Shown: in pieces, positions 1 to 8,914 of the stretch | Layout: every line of letters begins with the position of its first letter | Position numbering within the stretch: the stretch's first letter is position 1 | Assembly (NCBI RefSeq): GCF_051388935.1 | Contig: NZ_JBPKBI010000003.1 | Coordinates: 522,522-586,521, forward strand | Length of the DNA: 64,000 nucleotides | Direction: 5' to 3' | DNA from: Yinghuangia sp035454725 | Lineage (GTDB): Bacteria; Actinomycetota; Actinomycetes; Streptomycetales; Streptomycetaceae | Position numbers and translations under genes: made by a program | Notes under the pieces: model-generated | The model's input: the letters and a program-made list of their open reading frames with translations, nothing else | Database searches by the model: none | What the model was told of the DNA's origin: nothing

Positions 1-1384
1 ACTCCCCCCAGGCAACCACCCCTTGGGCCCAGGACTGGAGGATCACCATGACGATGATGCCGCGGGAACCGAAGTGCGTGTATTTGTCGGGCAATGCGGT
101 CCACGGGCAGACGTTGGCCGCTTCGTCGAGGACGAACAGTGCCGGCACCGGCAGCCGTCCGCCCGCCGAAGCCGTGGCGTAGTTCTCGGCCGCTTCCGCG
201 ATGGAAGTCGTGAGCGCGAGGACCAGCGGCGCGGCGACCTTGCTGGTTTCCTCCGACATCAGGTAGATCGTGTCGCGGTTGCGCAGGAACTCGTCGATGT
301 CGAAGTGCGGTCGCGTCGGATCGCTGCCCGGGGTGACCCACTCGTTGATGTTGTCGGCGATGAGAAAGGACGCCATCTGGATCGCGGTGCCGTACACACC
401 CGCGCGTTGCTTGTCGGGAGCGGTGACGACGGAGGTGACGGATTTTGCGGGAAGACGATGGCCCGCATCACGCAGAATGCGGGCCGGAGTGTCGTCGGTG
501 GGACGAGTGAGCCACTCGTAGACCTGGGTGATCGGCTGCCCGTCGATGGACGCCGCCAGCAGAAGGTTCGCGAACAGGTCCTGAGCGGCGGGCTCGAAGT
601 AGCCGTCGCTGCGCGCGTGGTCCTGTCGGTTGATCGAACTCATGCGTCCCGCGAGTTTGACGGCCCGCACGATGCTGTCGCCGACATACGTGAGCGGGTT
701 CCACCAGAAGACCGGCTTGCCACCCGCCTGGTTCTGGGGATCGAAGATCCAGACGCGGCCGAGTTGTTCGCGGATGCCCCGAGTGTGGTCCACGACGTCG
801 CGCTTATTGGAGGTGACGATGACGGCCCCGGGTGCGGCAACAATGTTGGGAATCGCGCGAGTTGCCGTCTTTCCGGTGCGTGGGCCCCAGATGTCGACGT
901 GCATATCCTCCCACGAGCCCCACAGATCCATCCCCCCGCGAACCGTGCGTCCGACGTAGACACCGGGTGTCGCGTCTTCACGGATGCGGAGTTTTCGTGC
1001 GGTGGCCACGACACCTTGTGTGGTCATCGGTTGGAGATCCCGCGTCGAGGCGAGATACCGGCACGCCCGGTCAACGCGTTCCCGTCTGCCTATGCGTCGG
1101 GACCACAAATACGACGCCAAAAGCACGATCAACAGCAGCGCGCTGCCCATCGCCACCAGGGCCAGGGTCGCGTGCGTACCAGGCCACGTGTACTTGCCGC
1201 TGATCAGGCGTATGAGCGTCGTCACGGGGAATTTGGGCGGCCCTTCGCCCCCGGTGCGCGCGGCGCCGATCGCCGCCGCAATCGTGATGAGCAGGGAAAG
1301 ACCGACGAGACCACCAAGCACGGCGAAAAGCGCAATCAGCTCACCGCGATAGTCCGGACCGCGATGACGATTGGTGGCACTCAT
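1..1384 (-). CDS. VirD4/TraG-type coupling ATPase, C-terminus beyond window
   Basis: Probable coupling ATPase that feeds DNA or protein substrates into a type IV secretion channel at the inner membrane. Two hydrophobic segments lie near residues 18-41 and 75-95. A Walker A motif GPRTGKT falls at about 167-173, followed by a TSNKRDV stretch typical of TraG/VirD4 proteins. A Walker B-like LFVLDEAANVCP occurs near residue 425. About 461 codons are present and the frame runs off the left edge, so the last part is missing. The ATG overlaps the upstream TGA as ATGA, which fixes the start and implies translational coupling. Family assignment is firm; whether it serves conjugation or protein export is not visible. 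Confidence 0.85.
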   Translation of the reverse strand, partial: MSATNRHRGPDYRGELIALFAVLGGLVGLSLLITIAAAIGAARTGGEGPPKFPVTTLIRLISGKYTWPGTHATLALVAMGSALLLIVLLASYLWSRRIGRRERVDRACRYLASTRDLQPMTTQGVVATARKLRIREDATPGVYVGRTVRGGMDLWGSWEDMHVDIWGPRTGKTATRAIPNIVAAPGAVIVTSNKRDVVDHTRGIREQLGRVWIFDPQNQAGGKPVFWWNPLTYVGDSIVRAVKLAGRMSSINRQDHARSDGYFEPAAQDLFANLLLAASIDGQPITQVYEWLTRPTDDTPARILRDAGHRLPAKSVTSVVTAPDKQRAGVYGTAIQMASFLIADNINEWVTPGSDPTRPHFDIDEFLRNRDTIYLMSEETSKVAAPLVLALTTSIAEAAENYATASAGGRLPVPALFVLDEAANVCPWTALPDKYTHFGSRGIIVMVILQSWAQGVVAWGE

Positions 1385-2769
1385 CAGCTGCCTCCGCCAC
1401 GCATCTTGCGGATGGCGCCCTTGGCGACCGTTGCGCCCGTCACCATGGGCACCAGTGCCTTTGCCGCGCCCTCACCCTGCGCCGCCGCAGATGTGAAGGG
1501 GAAGACCAGGCGCGTCAGCGTGGGCAGCAGAACTGTCCCCATCGCCAGGAATGCAGCCGATGTGAGCTGAGCCCCGTACGAACTTCCGTTCACCCTGTCT
1601 GCGAAACGCAGGGAGGTGACAAAGATGATGACGGCACAGGGTTTCATCAGAATGAAAGCGAACAGGAGGGATATTTGTTTCCCGAACCACTCCTTCCCCG
1701 CTGCCGTCGCGGTGGAGGCGGCTGACAGGGGCAGCAGCGCCGCCACCAACGTCACCACCAAAATCCGAGCAATCATGATCAGGTAGAGCACGAATGCACC
1801 GACGAGGAACAAAGCGGCACAGATCAGGAAGAGAAAGAAGTTCATATCCTTGAACTCCGTCGGAATCTCCTCTATATGATAATCAAGGATGTCGCAAGGG
1901 CCGCCCCCTCCGGAATCCGCATCAGAACCAGGCTGCAACGAGTTCACTATGAAATAGTCGCCGAACGCGTCACTCGCCTGGATCAACAGTTTGGTGAAAA
2001 CCAGACCGGCTCCGGTGACCACTACAAGAATGAGCATCGCACGCACAAGTTCGCGTGCCGGTCTGGCATCGCGCTGCAACGCCATACGTCCGGCCACGAA
2101 CAACAAAGAAATGACCGCCACCACGCCGGCCAAAAACAGCGTGCTGCCCAGTATGCTGGTGTAGATGGGATCCTCATACGGCACGTCGCCGCGAGCGTCC
2201 CAGAACTGGTTTATAGGAGGACACAGGACCTGCGTAAGAAGGCCGTCCGGCTCCTCACAAACCCCCGGACGCGTTCTTTGGCGCAGCGGGTCGTCGACTT
2301 CCGTCCACCAGTGAATGGATGTATTGACCAATGCGCTGAGTTCGTAACGAATCCATTCGAGTGGCTCTTCCAGAAATTTGTACGGTTCCTTCCCCGACGC
2401 TACGGCGTCGGCCCAGATCTGATTCCATTCCCCCTCAGAGTATATTTTGCATTCAACGACATTGGGCATGCCAGGAATACTCAGGAGGTCGGCCGTCGAC
2501 AGTTCCGGGCCATGGTAGCCAGGGATGATATCAGTCGTGATAATTTCCGCGGGAACACGAACCTGTTCCGGCCACTCGTGGTCTTCAAGAACCCGGACAC
2601 GGTTGCCATGGCAAGCCTCGTCCCAGATCATTTCGTTTCGCCCATCACCTGCAATCCAATTCCCGTCTCCCAGGATGCCGCCCAGCGTTTGTCCATCCGT
2701 AAAGCCATACATCACCGGAACGTAATCCGGCTCCGTACCCAACAGTCCCGTCGGCCTACAGCTACTCAT
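1384..2769 (-). CDS. polytopic membrane protein, TrbL/VirB6-like (SCO6881-like)
   Basis: 461-residue membrane protein. The first 200 or so residues are polar, with several Cys and Trp, and are probably extracytoplasmic. The C-terminal half has about six hydrophobic helices, the first near residue 210. This is the layout of TrbL/VirB6 inner-membrane channel subunits; the neighbour set suggests the SCO6881-type family. An upstream in-frame GTG-type start at 2778 exists, but ATG 2769 overlaps the preceding TGA as ATGA, matching the other junctions in this operon. The assignment rests on topology and context more than on sequence motifs. Confidence 0.7.
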   Translation of the reverse strand: MSSCRPTGLLGTEPDYVPVMYGFTDGQTLGGILGDGNWIAGDGRNEMIWDEACHGNRVRVLEDHEWPEQVRVPAEIITTDIIPGYHGPELSTADLLSIPGMPNVVECKIYSEGEWNQIWADAVASGKEPYKFLEEPLEWIRYELSALVNTSIHWWTEVDDPLRQRTRPGVCEEPDGLLTQVLCPPINQFWDARGDVPYEDPIYTSILGSTLFLAGVVAVISLLFVAGRMALQRDARPARELVRAMLILVVVTGAGLVFTKLLIQASDAFGDYFIVNSLQPGSDADSGGGGPCDILDYHIEEIPTEFKDMNFFLFLICAALFLVGAFVLYLIMIARILVVTLVAALLPLSAASTATAAGKEWFGKQISLLFAFILMKPCAVIIFVTSLRFADRVNGSSYGAQLTSAAFLAMGTVLLPTLTRLVFPFTSAAAQGEGAAKALVPMVTGATVAKGAIRKMRGGGS

Positions 2770-4337
2770 CGGACCCACCGCCGGTTCGTGTCGTTGATCG
2801 CGTATTCGTCCTCGGTCAATTCGACATGCACCGGAATCCCCGGGCGTCCGCCCACCTTCACCATGAAGTTCCCGAGCCCCGGTGGGGGTGCGTCCTCGCC
2901 TGTACTCGAATCCCAGCTCGGCGGCGTCGACCAGTCCTCGATCATGCTTTGTTCGGCGTCGGTCATGGCGACAACCTGGTTGAGCTGAGGCATCTCGGCG
3001 GCAGGCAGACCACCGCAGATCACCATTCCGGCGCGCTCCACGAAACCCTTGGCCTTCATACGGTCCTCCTCCTCAGGCAAGGCGAGGAGGTCGGACATCG
3101 TGTGCGTGATCATCGCCATGCCCACACCGCGCTGGCGGTTGAGCCGCGTCAGCGCATCGACGCGGTCCACAAGGCCACGGGCCGCGCGCAGCACCCTCCA
3201 CAGCTCGTCGAGGATCACGAAGTAACGGCGCTGTGGCTCCAGTCCGGCATCCGCAAGGGCCTGCGCGGCGGAGATCGTGCCGAAGCCGTAGCTCCAACAC
3301 GAGAGCAGAGCGGCTGCCTGCATCTGGCCGTCGGCATCGTCGATGCTGCTCACGTCGAAACACACCGGCCTGTCGTGGCGCATGGGTTCGGACGTCTGCT
3401 GGGAGAACATCTCGCCGAGTCGTCCCCGCCCGAGAAGAGCAATGAGGGACGACTCCAGGTTCTCCGTGATTTCGCGGTACTTGACGATGTCTCCGCGGTC
3501 CAGCGCCACGGCACGAAGCTCTTCCGGGGCTTCCCGAATCAGGTGCAACAAGTCAGCGAGCACCGGAACTCCGACATGGCGCTCGTCCAACAACGACAAC
3601 GCGGCGTTGAGGATGGTCTCTTCACGGTCGGTCGGCGGGGTGCGACGCAGGACGGTGATGAGCGAGGCCACGGTGTTGAGGCGGCGGCCGTGCGCGTCGG
3701 CCAGCAGCGCCTGGCGCTGCGTTGCCGGCAGCCGCGCCGCTGTGGCAATCACTTCACCAGGGTCGAGAACGTTGAGGAATCCTCGCCCGCGCCCGAGCGT
3801 GATGACCTGTCCGCCGAGCGCCCGAATCAGGTCGACGTAGTCCGGTTTCAGGTCGCCGAAGACCACCGGGTTGACGCCATATCCGGCCAGACCGAGGGCC
3901 TGACGACGGACCACGGTCGACTTGCCGAGCCCTGGTTTGCCGAGTACGAACTCGCTGGGGTTCAGGATGAGTTTGGCACGCTGGAACCAACTGATCGGGT
4001 CGCAGCACAGGGTCGTGCCGCCGATGAGCGACCGGCCGAGCGGAACGCCCGCCATGGGGGTGCCGGAGCCGGCGGAGAACGGCCACAGCCCGCAGACCTG
4101 CACCGACGTGCCGCGCCACTCTGGAACCGGTTCGACGTATCCGACAGACCCCGCACCCCATCCGCCCCAGCCCCGCAGCCCGGGCCGCGGCGCCACGGCC
4201 GGTGCGTCCGAGCCTTCGCCGGCAACGGCATTGAGCGGCAACCCGAAACGCCGACGGCGAGGAGCCGGACCCCGCTCCTCGCTGGACGGCCCCTCCCAGG
4301 CAGCCGCGCCTGTCACGTGTGTCCTCTTGGTACTCAC
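2766..4337 (-). CDS. VirB4-like secretion ATPase
   Basis: 523 residues. After an N-terminal linker of about 120 residues comes a Walker A motif GKPGLGKST (near 133-141), then FGDLKPDYVDLIRALGG and NVLDPGE, which are typical of VirB4/TraC C-terminal ATPase domains. A Walker B-like FVILDELWRVLRA lies near residue 395, followed by a sensor-like MAMITHTMSDL. It is about half the length of a full VirB4, so the N-terminal half may be supplied by the SCO6880-type partner upstream. The start is GTG, overlapping the upstream TGA as GTGA. Expected role: energising assembly of the secretion channel. Confidence 0.82.
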   Translation of the reverse strand: MSTKRTHVTGAAAWEGPSSEERGPAPRRRRFGLPLNAVAGEGSDAPAVAPRPGLRGWGGWGAGSVGYVEPVPEWRGTSVQVCGLWPFSAGSGTPMAGVPLGRSLIGGTTLCCDPISWFQRAKLILNPSEFVLGKPGLGKSTVVRRQALGLAGYGVNPVVFGDLKPDYVDLIRALGGQVITLGRGRGFLNVLDPGEVIATAARLPATQRQALLADAHGRRLNTVASLITVLRRTPPTDREETILNAALSLLDERHVGVPVLADLLHLIREAPEELRAVALDRGDIVKYREITENLESSLIALLGRGRLGEMFSQQTSEPMRHDRPVCFDVSSIDDADGQMQAAALLSCWSYGFGTISAAQALADAGLEPQRRYFVILDELWRVLRAARGLVDRVDALTRLNRQRGVGMAMITHTMSDLLALPEEEDRMKAKGFVERAGMVICGGLPAAEMPQLNQVVAMTDAEQSMIEDWSTPPSWDSSTGEDAPPPGLGNFMVKVGGRPGIPVHVELTEDEYAINDTNRRWVR

Positions 4338-5830
4338 ATAGATTCCCGAAGGGCTTGGGGCACCCGCACATGGCGGGGCAGTACCAGACCGAGTGGCAGC
4401 GCCGCGGCGAACGACGACGCCTGGGCTCCATAGGCACGGCGCAGGACAAGGCGCGCCGAGGCCGACAAGTTCTCGACGGTCGACGCCGCGAGTTCCAGCT
4501 TGTCGACGTGGTCCACAGTCGCGGTGACCAACATGCCGAACCGCAACAGGCCGGCGCCTGTCGCCTCTTCGAGCGCGGTCTGCTCCGCCGACGTGAGCCC
4601 CACGGTGTCGCGTGCCGAGGCCCTCTTCGCCTGACTGGCTTTGAAACGGGCGTCCTTGATGTCTCGTTCGACGAGCCGGGCGGCCGTCCCCGGATCATGC
4701 GGGCGGTACAAGATCGTGACCCGCTTGCGCAGGATGTCCTCGTGCGGGGCAAGCAGCCTGTGCAGAACCGTCGCAAAGACTTCGCCGCGGGGGGCGTCCG
4801 ACATCGCCCAGGTGATGGAGAACGCACCGTCATGCCGATAATGGCTCCAGGATTCCTGAGTGGCGAACGGGCCTGCTTCGTTCCACCGCAGCCCCAAACC
4901 GCCCTCCGTCCTGGCCTTGTCGACGAGAACGGCGACTGTCGGGTCGTACGCCACCCGAACCGCCGCGGCGATCTGGGCCGCGGACAACGGCACGGCCGTA
5001 CCGGCACCGGTCATCGACAGGCTGGATGTCAGAGCGGGCAGACGAGTACCGATCTCCGTGGCCATCTCCTGCGCGGTGCGGCGCTTCCGAGCGGCGCGAC
5101 CACGCCCTTCGAAGGTCAGCGCTATGCGCGTCGTGATGCGCGCGGCCCCCTCCGAGTAGTCGTCCATGACCTTGGTCAGGACACGGCGCGCCAGCTCGGG
5201 GGCCTCGGAATGCAGGTTGCCGGTGATCTCCTCGCGCAGCCGTTCTCCGGTGTCCGGCGCGGTCTCCACCGTGATGGACGCGGCGACCAGGCCCGACTCG
5301 TTGCCGAGATTGGCGAGCCACTGGCCCCAGTAGGCCACCCAAGTGTCCACCTGATCGTCATCCACCAGCGCCGCACCGTCGGCATCGCACTGGAGGACGA
5401 CGGTGTAGTCGTCCACGGACTGGATATGCAGCAGCCCGAACGGTCGGTTGTAAGCATCGACAGCCTCGTGGAGCCTGGTCTTCGCAGCGAGGCCGGGTAG
5501 CTGACACGTCCCGGGAGGAGTACGCCCGATCGGGCCCGAACGGTACAGATGCTGTCCTCGTGCTTTAGCCATCGTCCACGCCACCCGGGCCGAGATCCAT
5601 TGCATGCCGTTGCGGCCGTGTCGATCGCGCATGGTCAACGGCCCCAGCGCCAGGCACATGAGAATGACGAACAGCACCGCGAGCGCCATCGAGATGATCA
5701 TGGTGAAGATCGTCACGATGAGCCCGAAGAGCATTGCGATGGTCGGGAGCATGCCGAGCCCGAGCACGCCCGGCGAGGTGGGCTTGCGCCAATTGCCGTA
5801 TGTCCTCGGGGCTTTCGAGAGTGTCTCCAT
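4334..5830 (-). CDS. SCO6880-family secretion protein
   Basis: 498 residues matching actinobacterial SCO6880-family proteins, which accompany VirB4/VirD4 ATPases in type IV secretion-like clusters. Two close hydrophobic helices lie near 26-46 and 48-68, followed by a long soluble part. The soluble part has the WAYWGQWLANLG and FAAALPLGLVLPRH patterns that I associate with this family. The paired N-terminal helices suggest a PrgI-like membrane anchor joined to a VirB4 N-terminal-like domain, complementing the short ATPase downstream; that split is inference. A GAGGAG Shine-Dalgarno sits upstream, and the stop overlaps the next start. Confidence 0.8.
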   Translation of the reverse strand: METLSKAPRTYGNWRKPTSPGVLGLGMLPTIAMLFGLIVTIFTMIISMALAVLFVILMCLALGPLTMRDRHGRNGMQWISARVAWTMAKARGQHLYRSGPIGRTPPGTCQLPGLAAKTRLHEAVDAYNRPFGLLHIQSVDDYTVVLQCDADGAALVDDDQVDTWVAYWGQWLANLGNESGLVAASITVETAPDTGERLREEITGNLHSEAPELARRVLTKVMDDYSEGAARITTRIALTFEGRGRAARKRRTAQEMATEIGTRLPALTSSLSMTGAGTAVPLSAAQIAAAVRVAYDPTVAVLVDKARTEGGLGLRWNEAGPFATQESWSHYRHDGAFSITWAMSDAPRGEVFATVLHRLLAPHEDILRKRVTILYRPHDPGTAARLVERDIKDARFKASQAKRASARDTVGLTSAEQTALEEATGAGLLRFGMLVTATVDHVDKLELAASTVENLSASARLVLRRAYGAQASSFAAALPLGLVLPRHVRVPQALRESM

Positions 5831-5902
5831 GCCGTGCTACTCCTCGGTGCTTTCGAGTCGCAGGGGTTCGTCGCGTCGCCGGTGCGCCGCAGCGTGGCGA
5901 CG

Positions 5903-6769
5903 TCATCGCGCCCACCCGATCGACTCGTTCGTGATGTTGCGCATCGACGCGGAATCCCAGGGCACGAAGGCGCCTTCGAGGCTTGTCGGGGCACGCGACG
6001 GCGGCTGACCGTCGGTCGGCAACTCGATTCGCCAGTCCCCGTCAACCCACACGACCGTCCAGACGGCTTGCATGACCGGTCCGCCCTCGAACTGCTCTGT
6101 CACAATGCCGATCCGCGCATGTTCGAGACTGTGCTCCAGCACACGGAACCCACGTGGCCGGGCGATCTCTTCGCCGGTGGGAACGGATTGGGGACGCGCG
6201 TCCGGCCCACTTGTCGATGTGCGTTGCCGGATGTACGCGTCACGCCCAGGTCCGGGAGCGAGGAGGTACTGAACGGCGGCACCCCAGTCCGCCGTGTGTC
6301 GGTAGCGCCAACTGCCGTTCAGCGCGGCGAAAACAGCGCCGGCCGGTGTTCGGGCATAGCAGCGTGCGATGCCACCGGCGACCATGGCGGGCCCTACGCT
6401 GGGCGAGAAGGGCAGAAGCATTCCGTCCAGGCTCCGCCAACGTGTGTCCGGCGGTTGCGATTCGGGCGGTTCGGTTCCCTGCGCCGCCGGTGGGGCACAC
6501 GATCCGGCGGATTCCAGTGCCGGAGACGAGCCTGACACTGCACCAACCTGTGTGGGGTCAGGCGGTCCCGAACCAGACCCGGCACCTGTCGGAGCCCGGT
6601 CGGAAGAGACCGAACTTGGAGGCAGCGGGTCGGCCACCAGACCGAAGAGCGCCGCGAAGGCCACCAGGCCGATAAATACGGCGGAAGCGATGAAACCCTT
6701 TTCCCTAAAAAGGCTGTCGCTGGTCCGACCGTCTTCGTCTTCACGCGATCGCCGCCACCACAACGTCAA
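5903..6769 (-). CDS. bitopic membrane protein of the secretion operon
   Basis: 288 residues: a charged cytoplasmic N-terminus, one membrane helix near 27-47, a Ser/Pro/Gly linker to about residue 110, then a folded extracytoplasmic domain. The topology (short tail, one helix, C-terminal domain) resembles VirB8/TcpC-type assembly factors, but I see no sequence motif proving it. The start used is TTG 6769; TTG 6763 has better spacing from the GGAGG at about 6772-6776 and is equally possible. It lies 72 nt upstream of the SCO6880-type gene, without overlap. Confidence 0.65.
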   Translation of the reverse strand: MTLWWRRSREDEDGRTSDSLFREKGFIASAVFIGLVAFAALFGLVADPLPPSSVSSDRAPTGAGSGSGPPDPTQVGAVSGSSPALESAGSCAPPAAQGTEPPESQPPDTRWRSLDGMLLPFSPSVGPAMVAGGIARCYARTPAGAVFAALNGSWRYRHTADWGAAVQYLLAPGPGRDAYIRQRTSTSGPDARPQSVPTGEEIARPRGFRVLEHSLEHARIGIVTEQFEGGPVMQAVWTVVWVDGDWRIELPTDGQPPSRAPTSLEGAFVPWDSASMRNITNESIGWAR

Positions 6770-6791
6770 CGCCTCCAGCCCCGGCTGGTCA

Positions 6792-7103
6792 TCAGACGAA
6801 CTCGCGGATCAGGGCCGCCCCACTGCCGATGAGGATCGCCGCCGCGATGATCCACGCCAGACCGATCACGTGCTGGCCGCCCTCGGCGCCGCTCTTGTGT
6901 GCCATCGCCATTCGAGCAGCGGCCACCAGCACGGCGATGCCGCAGATCATCATGACGATCCACGTGCTCCAGTCCAGCAGCTTTGTCACGCCGTCACCGA
7001 TGCCGCCGGGAGGCTTTCGCGGGACCCCATCCTCGAGTTCGTCGGGCCCTTGGTTGCCGACGCCCCCACTGGCGAGGTACCAGCGAAGGAATTCTGCCTT
7101 CAT
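6792..7103 (-). CDS. small two-helix membrane protein, VirB2/TrbC-like
   Basis: 103 residues with two C-terminal hydrophobic helices (about 47-68 and 79-97) after a soluble N-terminus. The size and hairpin topology are those of TrbC/VirB2 pilin-like subunits, and the operon context agrees. The ATG at 7103 has a good AGGAG and overlaps the upstream TGA as ATGA; a much longer frame upstream is rejected for that reason. It shares topology with the 85-residue product at 7794-8051, so the operon may contain two pilin-like subunits. No clear signal peptidase site is seen. Confidence 0.7.
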   Translation of the reverse strand: MKAEFLRWYLASGGVGNQGPDELEDGVPRKPPGGIGDGVTKLLDWSTWIVMMICGIAVLVAAARMAMAHKSGAEGGQHVIGLAWIIAAAILIGSGAALIREFV

Positions 7104-7729
7104 CGTGTCTCCTGTTTTGCTGAAACCAGATGCGACAGATCGGTCGCAAGACGGGCTGTCTCCCTGATTGGGGCGCCGCCGTGCCCCGGGCCCGCGGATC
7201 GCCAGGCTTCGACCCATGGAATCCGCCATAGTCGGGGAACACCACCGGCCACGAACCGCAGCGACTCACGTAGGTCTTTGGGAAGTCGCCCGGGTGCATC
7301 CGCGACTGCGACCAGGCCCAGGAGCACGACACCGTTCGCGTGCCCGGACGCCCATTGCCGGGCGGCTGTCTGAGCCGCGGTCAAGCCGCGCACATGTGTG
7401 CGGGCCACGAGAATCACATAGGTCATGCCGCTGTCCGGCCGAACGGGCCAGGCCCGGATACCGGAGTCGGCGCCGACGCCCACCGCCTGGCTGATCGTCG
7501 TCGTGCCCGCTCCGCCATGGCACCCCACCCACCACCACGGCGCCGAAGGCAGCTCATTCGGAGTCCACAACGGCAAGCCACCGTGACTGGGCGGGGTGAG
7601 GCCGGGGTGCGGTGCAGCCGGCCCAACGCGGACATATGACGGTCGTCGCACCTCCTGGGCGACAGGGGCTGCCGCCACCGGTTCCGGAACCCAGGGGTTT
7701 TTTTCGAGTGGCTCCTGCTGCCGGTTCAT
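7100..7729 (-). CDS. degenerate P-loop protein, DUF6668-like
   Basis: 209 residues. A Pro-rich first 60 residues precede WWWVGCHGGAGTTTI, a ParA/MinD-like P-loop lacking the usual lysines, then a Rossmann-like strand set (MTYVILVARTHVRGL, GVVLLGLVAVADAPG). I recall this pattern as DUF6668, found beside SCO6880-type operons; the name is from memory. It could be an inactive or non-canonical MinD/ParA-type factor placing the secretion apparatus. The ATG at 7729 is preceded very closely by GGGGGAGG. The TGA overlaps the next ATG by 4 nt. Confidence 0.65.
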   Translation of the reverse strand: MNRQQEPLEKNPWVPEPVAAAPVAQEVRRPSYVRVGPAAPHPGLTPPSHGGLPLWTPNELPSAPWWWVGCHGGAGTTTISQAVGVGADSGIRAWPVRPDSGMTYVILVARTHVRGLTAAQTAARQWASGHANGVVLLGLVAVADAPGRLPKDLRESLRFVAGGVPRLWRIPWVEAWRSAGPGHGGAPIRETARLATDLSHLVSAKQETR

Positions 7730-7793
7730 TCCTCCCCCGGTGGTGCTTTCAGCGGTGCAAGAGGCCGCATGCCTCTGCGGATCATAAAGAGGA

Positions 7794-8051
7794 TCAGAAG
7801 AGAAGTTCCGTGGCGATGCTGGTCGCCGAGGTGGCGAGAAGGCATCCCGCCATGACCCAGAAAACACCGAACACCTCGCGCCGCGGATTACCTTCCAAGT
7901 ATCCGACGACGATTTTTGCCGCGGCGATGATGAGTCCGAGAGCGCAGATGAAGACCGTGATCCACAGCGCATAACTGATCATTTCAACGAGAGGCTGCTT
8001 GTACGCCTTCTCATATTTCTCGACTTCATCCGCCAGAAGATATGATTGCAC
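7794..8051 (-). CDS. 85-residue two-helix membrane protein, pilin-like
   Basis: 85 residues. A charged N-terminus (EVEKYEKAYKQ) is followed by two hydrophobic helices at about 25-48 and 60-82, separated by a short basic loop (EGNPRREV). It is the first gene of the secretion-like operon and matches TrbC/VirB2-like hairpins in size and topology. The 64-nt gap to the next gene is the largest among the small genes here. No detectable catalytic motif. Confidence is good that it is a real gene and moderate for its role. Confidence 0.65.
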   Translation of the reverse strand: MQSYLLADEVEKYEKAYKQPLVEMISYALWITVFICALGLIIAAAKIVVGYLEGNPRREVFGVFWVMAGCLLATSATSIATELLF

Positions 8052-8355
8052 CTCACAACTCCACCGCCTGCCCGCAGAATCCCCCGCATCCGGCCGGCCT
8101 GTTCGACTCTCGGAAACTCAGGCTAATGCCCTCGTGCGCGCGCGATCTATCCGACTCCCGCCATATGCACGGTTGTCGCATATCGGATACCACTCGGCAT
8201 GCCGGAGAAAAATGCTTGCCGCCACGATCCCTGCGCCTTCTCTCTCCAGTAAGGTCTTGCTACGAAACCTGCTTCGCCCGACACGCCCGCCGGGCGATTC
8301 TGATCCGAGTCGCCACTGATGGCAAGGCCGCAGACGGCGGAGAAAGGATGCAACT
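8052..8355. other. divergent intergenic region
   Basis: 304 bases between the first secretion gene (minus) and the coiled-coil gene (plus), so promoters for both should be here. It is noticeably richer in AT than the flanking genes. I see no confident -35/-10 pair or long inverted repeat. Confidence 0.5.
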
Positions 8356-8841
8356 ATGCCCGTGGTCGGGAGCGCCGTCCAGTCACTGCAGCAGAAGTAT
8401 GAAAACTTTTGGGAGAAGCGCAATCAGCTCAACAAGCTTCGCGCCGATGCCACGTATGTGGAACTCAACGCCAGATTGAAAATGGCCCGGAACGGACTCC
8501 GCACGAAAAAAGCCTTCGAGGCTGGACAGGAACGGGACGAGCGGCGGCGGACAAAGGCTCATATCGCCGTGATCGCGAATTCCACGGGGCCCCGGCTCCT
8601 GGGGGCGCCCAAAGCTCTGAAGGCTCTCGACAACCTGAAACGATATGCGAAGGGACCTCGGGAAAAAAGAGCGGACGATCTCGTCCGCACCATGCTTGAC
8701 GCCGCCTTGCGAGGCAGCTATGCCCGGAGCTCGTTCATGCTCCATGACTTGCGCACCAAATATCCGCAGGCCCCGCTCGGGCACGTGACTCGCACCCACG
8801 AAAAGTTGCGCATGGCTGTCACCAGCGACAAGGAGCTGTAA
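8356..8841 (+). CDS. hypothetical coiled-coil protein
   Basis: 161 residues, not recognised. Residues about 8-75 are strongly charged and heptad-like (QQKYENFWEKRNQLNKLRAD and onward), suggesting a coiled coil. The rest is basic with no membrane segment. The start ATG 8356 follows GAAAGGA at 8-nt spacing. It is divergent from the secretion-like operon and convergent with the lipoprotein array, so it may be a cargo, a regulator or unrelated; nothing in the sequence decides this. Confidence 0.6.
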   Translation: MPVVGSAVQSLQQKYENFWEKRNQLNKLRADATYVELNARLKMARNGLRTKKAFEAGQERDERRRTKAHIAVIANSTGPRLLGAPKALKALDNLKRYAKGPREKRADDLVRTMLDAALRGSYARSSFMLHDLRTKYPQAPLGHVTRTHEKLRMAVTSDKEL

Positions 8842-8871
8842 TACGGCCTGCTGCACCACGCCCGGGGGTAT

Positions 8872-8903
8872 GGCGGAAAACAACCAAAAGTTCCGGCTCC
8901 GCC
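8872..8903. terminator. weak hairpin between convergent genes
   Basis: GGCGGA (8872-8877) pairs with TCCGCC (8898-8903) around a 20-nt loop, in the 73-nt gap between convergent genes. The stem is short and has no T tract, so terminator function is only suggested by position. Confidence 0.3.
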
Positions 8904-8914
8904 GTCCCCGCCGC

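Noticed and set aside
23..1570. 515-codon plus-strand open frame
   Set aside because: Antisense to the coupling ATPase, whose minus frame has Walker A, Walker B and membrane helices; high GC opens all frames.
1876..2988. 370-codon plus-strand frame
   Set aside because: Antisense to the TrbL-like membrane protein; lacks domains.
2826..5500. Long plus-strand frames opposite the VirB4-like and SCO6880-type genes
   Set aside because: No recognisable domains, Arg/His-rich shadow composition, and conflict with well-supported minus-strand genes.
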